A DNA stretch of 64,000 bases from Porphyridium purpureum (lineage: Eukaryota > Rhodophyta > Bangiophyceae > Porphyridiales > Porphyridiaceae), in the NCBI GenBank assembly GCA_008690995.1, contig VRMN01000011.1, positions 248,001 to 312,000 on the forward strand. Direction: 5' to 3'. Every line of letters starts with the position of its first letter. The stretch's first letter is position 1. The position numbers and the translations under genes are program-made. Below are positions 8,990-17,073 of this stretch, in pieces. The notes under the pieces are model-generated. The model did no database searches, was not told the origin of the DNA, and saw nothing but the letters and a program-made list of their open reading frames with translations.

Positions 8990-11104
8990 ATGCGTTCCGG
9001 CTCCTGCTCGACGCGCGCGACGCTGATGGAGGACAAAGACGCTATTGATGTTTTGTGGACGCCGGAACGCGCGAACGTCGATGTGAGCGCGCTCCATGTC
9101 ACAAGGTTTATCGCGTTCGTCAACGAGCGCTACGACGCAAGGCTTCCCGCCGCTGAGTTTGAGCCCTTGCATGGCTGGTCCGTCGCACACCATGTCAAAT
9201 TTTGGGACGCGCTCTGGCACTTCCTGGGTATTCTGCATGAGAATCCGTACGAGACAGCGCTGCGCCTTGACCGCGATCGGACGAGGCAGGGACGGCCTGC
9301 CCTGGTCGATGTCGATTGGTTTCCCGGTGCGACCTTGAATGTCACTCAAAATCTTCTTCGGTGCGCAGTGACACATCCTGGTCGCATCGCACTTTCTTTC
9401 ACTTCGGAAAATGCAGCGATACCCTCATCAAGCTGGACATTCGCTGAATTGGAGTCCAAGGTGCATATACTTGCCTCGTACATGAAAGAAAGGTGCTCCG
9501 TCTCCACCGGGACACGAGTGGCCGCCATCATGCCGAACTGTGGAGAATGCGTCGTTGCTGCGCTCGCCACTTTTGCTCTAGGTGCTTGCTGGAGTGCATG
9601 CTCCCCGGACATGGGCGAGGCCAGCGTCCTGGATCGAGTCGGTCAGGTCAAACCAGTGGTTTTAATCATGGTGGACTGTGTGTCGTATAAGCGCAAAGTC
9701 TTTGACTGCAACCCTTTATTGGAGAAATTCGTTACTTCGTGTGACTCGGTTCGGCACGTCATACGACTCAATTGGTCATCGCTTTTGATGGCCTCGGATG
9801 GCATGTGTACTCCGCTCACAGAATTACAGAAAGCCCGTGCATCATCATCCGAGGAAATGGCGTTTCATGACTTTCATGAAATATTAGAAGGTGGCGGTCC
9901 GTCAGAGTTTGCGTACGCCCATATTTCGTTTGAGGATCCAATGTACATAATGTTTTCAAGTGGTACAACAGGCGTGCCTAAATGCCTTGTACAAGGTCCG
10001 GGTGTTTTTCTGAATCACCTTAAAGATCTCATGCTGCATGTGGATCTGCAACCTTGTCATCGCATGCTTTTCTACACGAACACTGGGTGGATGATGTGGA
10101 ACTGGATGCTGTCAAGCCTTGCCGTAGGTTCAGAACTCGTTCTTTACGATGGAGCAGCGCTGGTGCCAGACAATGTTTCTGTTCTTCTCCGTGTGGCCGC
10201 CCAGTCAAAAGTAACCCACTTGGGTGTCAGTCCGGCATACCTCGCAGCCCTTCAATCTGCTCAAGTCGAGCGCGACCAGGGGCTACGCTGGCCGGAACTT
10301 GAAATGCTGCTAGTCACTGGCTCGCGGTCTTACAAATCACATTTTGTCTATGCCCAGACTCTCTTTGGGTCTCACGTTCCGTACGTTAGTATTTCAGGAG
10401 GCACAGATATCAACGGGACTTTTGCGAGCGCTTCGAAGCTGAAGCCTGTCGTGAGTGGGGAGCTGCAGGCGCTCTCATTGGGGCTCGACGTTCGAGTATT
10501 TGATAGCAGTGGAACGAGTCTGGTTGACACTGAGGGCGAGCTCGTGTGCCTGACTCCTTCTCCAAGCATGCCTTTGTACTTGCTGAACGATGATGCCAAT
10601 TGTCGCAGGTATCGGGACACGTATTTTGGTTTGTTTGGAGATTCATGCTGGTTTCACGGGGACACAGCAGTCCTGACGGATCGGAAGACGCTTGTCATCT
10701 TGGGCCGCTCAGACGCTGTGTTAAATCCCGGCGGTGTGCGACTGGGCTCGGCGGACTGGTACAGAGTTCTTGCGAATGTCGAAGAGATCGAGGATTGTCT
10801 TGTAACAGCCCAGCCATGGAAAGATGATGAACGAGTGATCTTGTGCGTTGTTTTGAGGAATGGAAAATGCAGTATATCACAGGAACTCGTGTCGAAGATG
10901 AACAAGCTTCTTCGTGAAAAGCTCTCGCCGCGTCACGTCCCAGCAGTTACCGTTGCTGTCCGGGAAATTCCATACACACATTCGGGTAAAAAGGTCGAAG
11001 TCGCCGTGAAGCGATATTTGAGCGGACGGACAGTGCCGAACTTGGCGTCAATTAGAAATCCAGAGTCCCTTGACCAGATCAAGTCGGCTGTTCTTGGTGC
11101 GTAA
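8990..11104 (+). CDS. AACS: Acetoacetyl-CoA synthetase (acetoacetate-CoA ligase)
   Basis: A 704-residue member of the ANL (acyl-adenylate-forming) superfamily. It activates acetoacetate, using ATP and CoA, for cytosolic lipid or sterol synthesis. The N-terminal segment LWTPERANVDVSALHVTRF followed by LHGWSVAHHVKFWDALWHF is typical of AACS and of the acetyl-CoA synthetase N-domain. The P-loop-like core MFSSGTTGVPKCLVQGPG is near residues 320-337; TNTGWMMWNWMLSSL near 364 and ISGGTDINGTFA near 467 are the acyl-pocket and adenylate-binding motifs; WFHGDTAVLT is the A8/hinge region, and the catalytic Lys lies in IPYTHSGKKVEVAVKRYL close to the C-terminus. The length fits eukaryotic AACS (about 670-700). 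ATG at 8990, with another in-frame ATG at 9026 that would drop a 12-residue lead. Convergent with COQ5; the stops lie 11 bases apart. Confidence 0.88.
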   Translation: MRSGSCSTRATLMEDKDAIDVLWTPERANVDVSALHVTRFIAFVNERYDARLPAAEFEPLHGWSVAHHVKFWDALWHFLGILHENPYETALRLDRDRTRQGRPALVDVDWFPGATLNVTQNLLRCAVTHPGRIALSFTSENAAIPSSSWTFAELESKVHILASYMKERCSVSTGTRVAAIMPNCGECVVAALATFALGACWSACSPDMGEASVLDRVGQVKPVVLIMVDCVSYKRKVFDCNPLLEKFVTSCDSVRHVIRLNWSSLLMASDGMCTPLTELQKARASSSEEMAFHDFHEILEGGGPSEFAYAHISFEDPMYIMFSSGTTGVPKCLVQGPGVFLNHLKDLMLHVDLQPCHRMLFYTNTGWMMWNWMLSSLAVGSELVLYDGAALVPDNVSVLLRVAAQSKVTHLGVSPAYLAALQSAQVERDQGLRWPELEMLLVTGSRSYKSHFVYAQTLFGSHVPYVSISGGTDINGTFASASKLKPVVSGELQALSLGLDVRVFDSSGTSLVDTEGELVCLTPSPSMPLYLLNDDANCRRYRDTYFGLFGDSCWFHGDTAVLTDRKTLVILGRSDAVLNPGGVRLGSADWYRVLANVEEIEDCLVTAQPWKDDERVILCVVLRNGKCSISQELVSKMNKLLREKLSPRHVPAVTVAVREIPYTHSGKKVEVAVKRYLSGRTVPNLASIRNPESLDQIKSAVLGA

Positions 11105-11115
11105 ATGTTTCTGCT

Positions 11116-12348
11116 TTAATTCGTCCAGTTTTCCCCCGGCTTCGGCTTAAACCCAGAATACTCTGCCACGACGCCAAACGTCCGGTTCAAGAAGGATACC
11201 TCTTCAAAGCCGGTGTTGCGCATCATATCAGCGAAAACCTTCTGCGATGGAAAGCGTCTGATGCTCTCGACGAGGTACTGATACGAGGCTTCGTCAGAAG
11301 CCACAATTCCGCCGATTTTTGGGATGATATTGAACGAATAAAGATCATACGCTTGAGCAACGACGGGATTATCGACTTTTCCGAATTCGAGCATCATGAA
11401 GCGGCCTCCCGGGCGCAGAACCCGGAACGCTTCCTGCAACGCTTTCTGCACGTCGGTCACGTTTCGCATACCGAAGGAAATGCAATAAATGTCCACCGAA
11501 TCGCTCTCGATTGGCAGCTTTTCGGCGTCGCCTTGGAAGAAGGACACTTCACTGCTCGTGTACCCACGCGTGTTGGCGCGCTCCCGCCCGACTTTCAACA
11601 TTTCATCGTTTATGTCGCACACCATGACTGGTGTGGTGTAGGACGTGGACGACATGTCTCTTAGAACTGCTGCGCGTCTTCGCTCCTCGATAATGCGGAA
11701 CGCAATGTCACCTGTGCCACCCGCGACATCCAGAACAGAGAGACCTTTGCTCTGCGCACACATATTTTTCACGAAAAGATCCTTCCATACGCGGTGAATA
11801 CCACCAGACATAAGATCATTCATCACGTCGTAGGATGGCGCAACGCTGGAGAATACTTGGCCGACAAGAGAGCTCTAAACATGGAGAGATCAGTACGACC
11901 CATTGTAGCCCCGTCAGCGCAGCTCGACGCGACAAATCGTGACGGAAAAGAAGAACAGATACCAATGAAAGGGATCAAGTCAGTCATCGCATTCTGGAAG
12001 ACTTTGACCTGCCGGAATACTGAATACAAGGTAGAAGCGCGGGAATCATTCCAAGAAAACCCTCACTGCCAGTGGCCGCAAGGGAACATAAAAATGAAGA
12101 CAGTAGGATGATCATTTGCTGCTACGTACCTTTAACTCCTTGCGAATAGTGCGAAAGCCGAAATGCGTCTGCGTAGATCCCTTCTCTTTCTCTCCTTCCG
12201 AGTCGGAGTCTTGACTGGATACCGACGCATCTGGAGTGTTCAACGACGCCGAAACTGCCGACTGAGACACATTCCTCGCCGCGCGCGCTCCACTCTGCCA
12301 CAGCCGCGCTGCGCGCGATCGCTCGACGAGCAGGCTGCGGCCCCGCAT
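11116..12348 (-). CDS. COQ5: COQ5/UbiE-type C-methyltransferase, two exons
   Basis: Exon 1 is 12130-12348 and exon 2 is 11116-11874, joined in phase 0 to give 325 residues. COQ5 is the mitochondrial SAM-dependent C-methyltransferase of ubiquinone synthesis. Exon 2 alone opens with SSLVGQVFSSVAPSYDVMND and has no ATG before the conserved MNDLMSGGIHRVWKD. Exon 1 supplies an Arg/Ser/Ala presequence (MRGRSLLVERSRAARLWQSG) and the family's THFGF motif (TQTHFGFRTIRKELK). SAM motif I is LDVAGGTGD at residues 121-129; later motifs include SFGMRNVTDVQKAL, LRPGGRFMMLEFGKVDNP and IPKIGGIVASDEASYQYL. Splice sites are canonical (GTACGT donor, TTTAG acceptor). The presequence and THFGF favour mitochondrial COQ5 over a plastid MenG/UbiE enzyme. 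The first ATG, at 12348, lies 148 bases from the divergent SLX9-like start. Confidence 0.88.
11875..12129 (-). other. Intron of COQ5 (255 bp)
   Basis: Starts with GTACGTAGC directly after the Lys codon ending exon 1 and ends with TTTAG before AGC TCT CTT. Both flanking exons are whole multiples of three, and the joined protein reads ELK-SSLVGQVF as in COQ5 homologues. Read by eye, not from transcript data. Confidence 0.85.
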
Positions 12349-12496
12349 TTCTTCGCACGCTGCCACCCGGCCGCACACCGTGGAATCGAGTCGGTGGTCG
12401 GTGGTTGAGCAGCCGTAGCTCTTTCACACTCGAGACGAAATTGCTTTACTGCGTCGAGCTTGGAGTAGTAAGGCAAGCGTGACCAGTTTGACATCA
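12349..12496. promoter_or_regulatory. Divergent promoter region, COQ5 and SLX9-like gene
   Basis: Only 148 bases separate the two outward-facing ATGs. No TATA box is evident. The compact spacing implies a shared bidirectional promoter, which is an inference from layout alone. Confidence 0.5.
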
Positions 12497-13375
12497 ATGC
12501 GTCGAGGACCACCGCACAGCACGATGGTCAGAGGCTCAGGAGGAGGCAAGAAACTCCGCGAAGGCGCGCGGAGAGGCAGAAAAGGTGACGATGCAGCGGC
12601 CACCGCACTTGCACCGGCGGCGACAAAGAAGAAGGGCAAGAAGCGAAGCGTGCTACGCGCGGACGAGAAGAAGCGCGCTCTGATCAGCCGTGAGGTGCAG
12701 AAAAAAGAGGCGGCCGCGCACAAGCCAGGCGACAATGTGGAAGGGTTTGCGTTGCGGGGAAATGTCCCGAGAAATGGAAATGGAAAGCACAGCGAAAAGA
12801 AGGGAACCCCGTCCTTCTCGCTGGGCTCAATGCGGGACGGTCTTTTGCAGGCCGAAGACCGGATGGGGCAAGATCAGTCCCGAATGGAGCGAAAGGATCA
12901 GCTGCGTCCGCCCAAAGGCAATAGTATGCGCTCACGGCGTGCGATTATTGCTTCACAGGCCGAAAAGGTGAAGCTCATTGTTCAGCACTCAGCTTTCCGG
13001 AAGGACCCGTTGGCCGCGCTGCGGGAGCACTTAAAGAATACGATACCGGGAGCCGCCCACACTGCCGATATTCCGCCGACACCCAGAAAGGTTGAAGCGA
13101 CTGCGACTGCGGATACTGTGAAAGCCGCAAAGTCGACTTTAATGCAATCCGTCAGGAGCTCAGGACCCGCAGGGCCTGCGCGTCAAGACGGTGAGTTGAG
13201 CATGGAAGTAGACTCGGAGGCGTTTGCACGCGCCGTACGGACACTTCGCACGGAAAATGCTTTCAAAGGGGAGCGAAAAACGCGCCAGATGCTCCGTCGA
13301 AAGGGGGTTGCCGTTCTGCAACCGTCCATAGCAAAACGCGGTGTCATCGGCATCCCGCGTCCCAAGATCAAGTAG
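12497..13375 (+). CDS. SLX9/FAM207-like ribosome biogenesis protein (tentative)
   Basis: A 292-residue, very basic, low-complexity protein. The N-terminus is rich in Lys, Arg, Gly and Ala (TKKKGKKRSVLRADEKKRAL). The only conserved-looking block is RSRRAIIASQAEKVKLIVQH followed by SAFRKDPLAALREHLKNTI near residues 140-180. It resembles the C-terminal block of SLX9/FAM207 (a helix, then x-x-H/S-P/x-A-F/Y-x-x-x-P-L-x-A-I/L-x-x-x-L), a nucleolar factor in small-subunit export and assembly. The N-terminal Lys-rich start agrees with a nucleolar protein. The C-terminal tail (IAKRGVIGIPRPKIK) is unassigned. The frame opens at a GTG (12479); I use the ATG at 12497, with ATG 12524 (better Kozak context) as an alternative. 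Family assignment is by pattern only. Confidence 0.5.
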   Translation: MRRGPPHSTMVRGSGGGKKLREGARRGRKGDDAAATALAPAATKKKGKKRSVLRADEKKRALISREVQKKEAAAHKPGDNVEGFALRGNVPRNGNGKHSEKKGTPSFSLGSMRDGLLQAEDRMGQDQSRMERKDQLRPPKGNSMRSRRAIIASQAEKVKLIVQHSAFRKDPLAALREHLKNTIPGAAHTADIPPTPRKVEATATADTVKAAKSTLMQSVRSSGPAGPARQDGELSMEVDSEAFARAVRTLRTENAFKGERKTRQMLRRKGVAVLQPSIAKRGVIGIPRPKIK

Positions 13376-13485
13376 GATGAGTACACAGAGGACGTTTGTG
13401 ACATGGATAAACGTAAAGGCAATCTTTATCAAGTTCAGGCGTGTCATGCATAAATACATCACGATTCCCTTCTTCGACTCGCGAA

Positions 13486-14118
13486 TTAGAACTCGTACTT
13501 TTGGGGGTCATACTCGGCGAAGCGGCCAAGTTTTCTGCGGAGCTCTGTGACGCAGCGCGCCCCACTGCAAGCAAAATGAGCCAATAGACCTGGCTTTCCT
13601 TCGTGCATAACAAGAATTTGAAAAGTCGGCAAGACTTTCACATCAAGCTCGCGACAGAAGGCCTTGTTTTCAGATACATCCATCAAGTAGAAGTCCGCGA
13701 CCTCCGCAAACTCATGAGCCATCTGAGGAAGCTCCGGAATAGCAACTTGGCACGCTTTGCAGTCCGGTGCATGAAACATCACGACTGCGATCCTTTCAGT
13801 CGACTCAGCCACGCGCTGTTGAAATTCGAGCGGAGTCCCAATGTGGCGCACGGGACCGGAGCCATGTGGTAGGACTGGCGCGTTCTTCTGCACCAATTGG
13901 GTACCTTTGCCGAGCACCGTGACGAAAAGAGACCACGGAGAAACAATGCTCTCCCTCGCCGACATCGACAAGTGCACTGCAGGTGGCGTCGTCGAGCAGC
14001 GCTGCCTGGTCTGACGCGCGCCAGGACGCAATGTGCTCGGTGATGTCGTGGCCTGGCGATCAAGCCTTCGAGAGGAGCGCGCACATTTTGCGTGACCCAA
14101 GCCAAGTGCGAATGCCAT
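13486..14118 (-). CDS. Thioredoxin-like protein with a CKAC redox motif, probably plastid-targeted
   Basis: A 210-residue protein with an Arg/Ser/Thr-rich, acid-poor N-terminus of about 75 residues (a likely transit peptide) followed by a single thioredoxin fold. The active-site region is VVMFHAPDCKACQVAIPEL, with the two Cys at residues 120 and 123 and CKAC in place of the classical CGPC; the cis-proline loop is LDVKVLPTF, Pro 164. An extra Cys follows at about 155 (NKAFCREL), and the C-terminal region has another (FACSGARC). The atypical dithiol motif and extra cysteines recall plant atypical Cys/His-rich thioredoxins, but the assignment is loose. It probably acts as a disulfide reductase or redox relay. 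ATG at 14118. Convergent with the SLX9-like gene and divergent from the channel gene. Confidence 0.7.
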   Translation of the reverse strand: MAFALGLGHAKCARSSRRLDRQATTSPSTLRPGARQTRQRCSTTPPAVHLSMSARESIVSPWSLFVTVLGKGTQLVQKNAPVLPHGSGPVRHIGTPLEFQQRVAESTERIAVVMFHAPDCKACQVAIPELPQMAHEFAEVADFYLMDVSENKAFCRELDVKVLPTFQILVMHEGKPGLLAHFACSGARCVTELRRKLGRFAEYDPQKYEF

Positions 14119-14707
14119 GCTCCCGGCTGCAACACACGTGCGTCATGCGCGTGGATGATGTACGCGTAAATCTACGGCACGATCCCGCGCAACGTTCCGC
14201 GCGGATGTTCGATGGCGTCGGCCGCCTTGTGTATGCTTAGAATCGGCGCAAGCCAGGCTGCTTATGTAGCCACAGAGCCACCCACGCCGTCACGCGGGAA
14301 GAGCGAGCCGCCTCGAGCCGGAGCGCAGCCGAGAAACTCGCGAGGCTGTCGGGCAAGCGCGCTCCACCTGTGGCGGGCGCGGAAATCCACGCGACGGGCA
14401 GAGGGTACGCAGCGCGAAAGGAGAAACGCGTGGAAATGAGGCGCCGGTGCCAGGAGCGAAAATGTACAGCTGGAGTACAGTGATAGTGGTACAGTGTCGG
14501 TTGGGCAGGCGCGTGGCGTGAAGGGCGGGCGCGCGCAGCTGGTGGGCGCGCGGGGCGAGCGATCGCGGCGGTGACGAAAGGGCCCTGGTGCGGCGCGGCA
14601 GGGGCGGGCGGGGTTGGGGAGAGGTTCAAGCGCACGTCGACGAGTGTCTGAGAGCGCGGCTGTGCATTTGCGTTTCGTGCTTCGTGGCGCGGGGAGAGTC
14701 CAGATCC
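14119..14707. other. Divergent intergenic region, 0.6 kb
   Basis: Lies between the thioredoxin-like gene and the channel gene and should hold both promoters and leaders. GC-rich; no structured element seen. The reading frame of the channel is open upstream to 14588 but has no ATG before 14708. Confidence 0.45.
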
Positions 14708-15631
14708 ATGGCGGACGAGAAGAGCTCGTTGCTCGCGACGGCGCCCGGAGCGGCGGCATCGGCGACTTCGGCGGCAGCTGATGAGGAGTCCGCACCGCGG
14801 AGGGGCGGCTTGCAGGCGTGGGTATTTGATCTCGTCGAGGGCGACATCGACTCTTGGTTTGAGTACTCGATTCTCGCGCTGATTGCAGTCAACGTGCTCA
14901 TGTTTATCTGCGGAACGATCGTCGTAGGCGGATTTTCTCCAGACGGCGAGCCGCCGCTTTCGGCGGAGGCAGCATTCACGCTGGACGAAAAGTACGACAC
15001 TTTCTTTGAGGCTTTTGAGCTCTTCTCGGTGTGTGTCTTTACGATCGAGTATGTTTTGCGGCTCTGGAGCTGCACGGCTGATCCAAAGTATGGCTCCAAA
15101 GGCCCATTCCGAGGGCGCTTTGCGTACATGACATCATTCTTCTGCATCGTGGATCTGCTTGCTATCGCTCCATACTGGCTGAATGTCCTGGGTGTCGTCG
15201 GAGAGGTGGATTTCTCCACGGCCTTTCGAATTTTCCGTCTGATCCGGCTTCTGAAAGCTGAGAAGTACGTCAATGCATTCTCCCTCTTGGATGACGTGTT
15301 GGCGGAGAATTCGACTTTGCTGATTGCAACGCTATACTATGCAGTGCTCATGCTTGTCGTGTGCTCGACTGCCTTGTATCTGACCGAGCGTTTCAACCCA
15401 GACAATGCAAAGTATTTCCAGAGCATTCCCGACGCGATGTTCCCGACAACACTGATGTTGACGGGCGAGTACCCGCTCGTAGACTTCACCGTGGCAGGTC
15501 GATGGATTGCGGCGTTTATTGCCGTCATCGCCGTCGCCTTTTTCGCTGTTCCCACAGGTGTGCTGGGATCCGGCTTTGTGAAGGCTGTCGAGCGTGCGAA
15601 GGGCCTGGAATTCTCGGTGGACACAGATTGA
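14708..15631 (+). CDS. Six-TM voltage-sensor cation channel with a non-canonical pore loop
   Basis: A 307-residue, single-domain Ion_trans protein with six predicted membrane helices. S1 is about 52-72 (WFEYSILALIAVNVLMFICG), S2 about 99-121 (TFFEAFELFSVCVFTIEYVL), S3 about 141-160 (MTSFFCIVDLLAIAPYWLNV), S4 about 171-185 with basic residues every third position (FRIFRLIRLLK: Arg174, Arg177, Arg180, Lys183), S5 about 203-224, pore helix about 240-250, and S6 about 264-290 ending FAVPTGVLGSGF, close to the KvAP/Kv ending. The position of the K-channel filter TVGYGD is instead LTGEYPL (T252-P256). It therefore looks like a Kv-fold channel, but potassium selectivity cannot be assumed. Short cytosolic ends; no T1, cyclic nucleotide or EF-hand domain. 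A GTG-initiated extension (14588) is rejected in favour of ATG 14708. Confidence 0.8.
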   Translation: MADEKSSLLATAPGAAASATSAAADEESAPRRGGLQAWVFDLVEGDIDSWFEYSILALIAVNVLMFICGTIVVGGFSPDGEPPLSAEAAFTLDEKYDTFFEAFELFSVCVFTIEYVLRLWSCTADPKYGSKGPFRGRFAYMTSFFCIVDLLAIAPYWLNVLGVVGEVDFSTAFRIFRLIRLLKAEKYVNAFSLLDDVLAENSTLLIATLYYAVLMLVVCSTALYLTERFNPDNAKYFQSIPDAMFPTTLMLTGEYPLVDFTVAGRWIAAFIAVIAVAFFAVPTGVLGSGFVKAVERAKGLEFSVDTD

Positions 15632-16101
15632 GACTCGTGCCTTGAATGTGGATGTCTCATAACAACGTGCATAATCCCGAAGGGCGGCGGTTTGCGGAAG
15701 ACGTGTTGTTGTTGTTCTTCTTTTCTTTTTCGATCCTCTAGTGTGCTATCCTTGCCGATCCTGTCGGCCCTTGCGCACTCATTTCTCACGCGGGCCCGTG
15801 CCTGCCGGAAGCATTAAAACATCAGGTGCATGCGGCCAAGAGCCGTGCGCCTGTTCACGCGGCCCAGCCATGTGCGCCGCCAGAACTGCCCGCTGCACCC
15901 ACAAGCTGAACTGTACCGAAGAGGTTCACTAGTGGCACCGTTCGCCTCGCAAGGCCCAGTTGGAACCCCCCCGTGTTTGGTGAAAGTGGCGGGCGTCTAG
16001 GGCATCCCGGCGGGCAAAGGGGTTTCAGTTCGGCGCCTACAGCGGGTCGCAGGCAAGTTTGTACGTGCGGGAATCTTGAGGGAAGCGATCGCACACTCCG
16101 C
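15632..16101. other. Intergenic region, about 0.47 kb
   Basis: Between the channel gene and the plastid membrane protein gene on the same strand. The frame of the downstream gene is open from 15973 (a GTG) but lacks an ATG before 16102. No other feature recognised. Confidence 0.4.
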
Positions 16102-16983
16102 ATGGCCTTGCTTGGTTTCGTGGGCGCCGGTGCGCTCCACGCCGCGCCAGCGCAGCGCCAGCCGCAGCGAACTGACCGGTTTCGGCAAAATCGTGGAGCG
16201 GCGCCTGTTCACTGTGCGCGGCTGCGCCTCGTTACCTACGCAGAACGACCGGAAGTGGGTGCGTCCCGCGACAGCGAATCCGTCGTGGGCGCAGATGGAG
16301 CAGACATCGCTCGACACGCGGCGGCAGAAGACAGACGCCCCGGACAGCGTCGGTCCATGTCGTGGGCGCGCGACCTTCGTGTCCAGATATTCTCCATGCT
16401 CGTCGCCGTCGGTACGGTTCTTCTTCCTGGAAGTGTCATGCTTCCCGCCAGGCGTGTGAGCGCGGCGTCAGCGGCCTCGCAAATCTTTGTCGTCGCGAAA
16501 AAGGACAAGGGCTCGTCCAAGAAATCGACTCCCTCGTCCCCGGCGGCTGCATCAGAGAAAGACGGAAAGCGCACGTTGGATCCCAAAACGGAAAACATGC
16601 TTGGGTACGGAGCGGCGGGTATAGCCTTCTCGGCGTTTGCGCTGCGAATGTTTCAGGTGAACCAAAACGAGAAGCGTCTCGAGAATGAGCGGATCGAAGC
16701 TGAAATCGAGCGATTAGAGAAACTCAAGCAGGAATTTCTGGATGTCGACGAGGAGTCCGATGAGGAGGAGACTGCAAATGAAATGATGGAGTCTCTGCGA
16801 AAACGGCTAGGCCAAGTTGGAGGTTCGGAGGGACATTCTGGAGCGGGAGGCTCCGAAGAATCAGAGAGCGAGTCGGAAGCTGAGAAGGACGAGCGTGACA
16901 TGCTGAAGCGAATGTGGGATGCGAGCGGTGCAGACTCTGGTGGAGCTTCAGATGATAAGAAGAAGCCGAAGAACCCCAAGTAG
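16102..16983 (+). CDS. Hypothetical plastid membrane protein with a coiled coil and acidic tail
   Basis: A 293-residue protein of unknown family. The first about 85 residues are Arg/Ala/Gln-rich, like a transit peptide. Residues about 90-125 form a second hydrophobic targeting segment, RVQIFSMLVAVGTVLLPG, ending ARRVSAASA, which resembles a thylakoid or envelope signal with a possible cleavage site. After a Lys/Ser-rich stretch, residues about 170-190 (NMLGYGAAGIAFSAFALRMF) make one membrane helix, followed directly by a charged coiled coil (NEKRLENERIEAEIERLEKL) and a strongly acidic tail (SEESESESEAEKDERDMLKR). Layout: N-out or N-in single-pass, with a soluble acidic domain. Starting at the internal ATG 16357 (MSWARDLR) would give a plain signal-anchor form. 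I do not recognise a function. Confidence 0.6.
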   Translation: MALLGFVGAGALHAAPAQRQPQRTDRFRQNRGAAPVHCARLRLVTYAERPEVGASRDSESVVGADGADIARHAAAEDRRPGQRRSMSWARDLRVQIFSMLVAVGTVLLPGSVMLPARRVSAASAASQIFVVAKKDKGSSKKSTPSSPAAASEKDGKRTLDPKTENMLGYGAAGIAFSAFALRMFQVNQNEKRLENERIEAEIERLEKLKQEFLDVDEESDEEETANEMMESLRKRLGQVGGSEGHSGAGGSEESESESEAEKDERDMLKRMWDASGADSGGASDDKKKPKNPK

Positions 16984-17073
16984 GACATGACCGTGAGACC
17001 GAATTAAAAAGTGAACGCAGGAACTTGAAATGATGAAGGCAGCAGCTCGCGCGCGATCAGGAAAAGAAAAATT

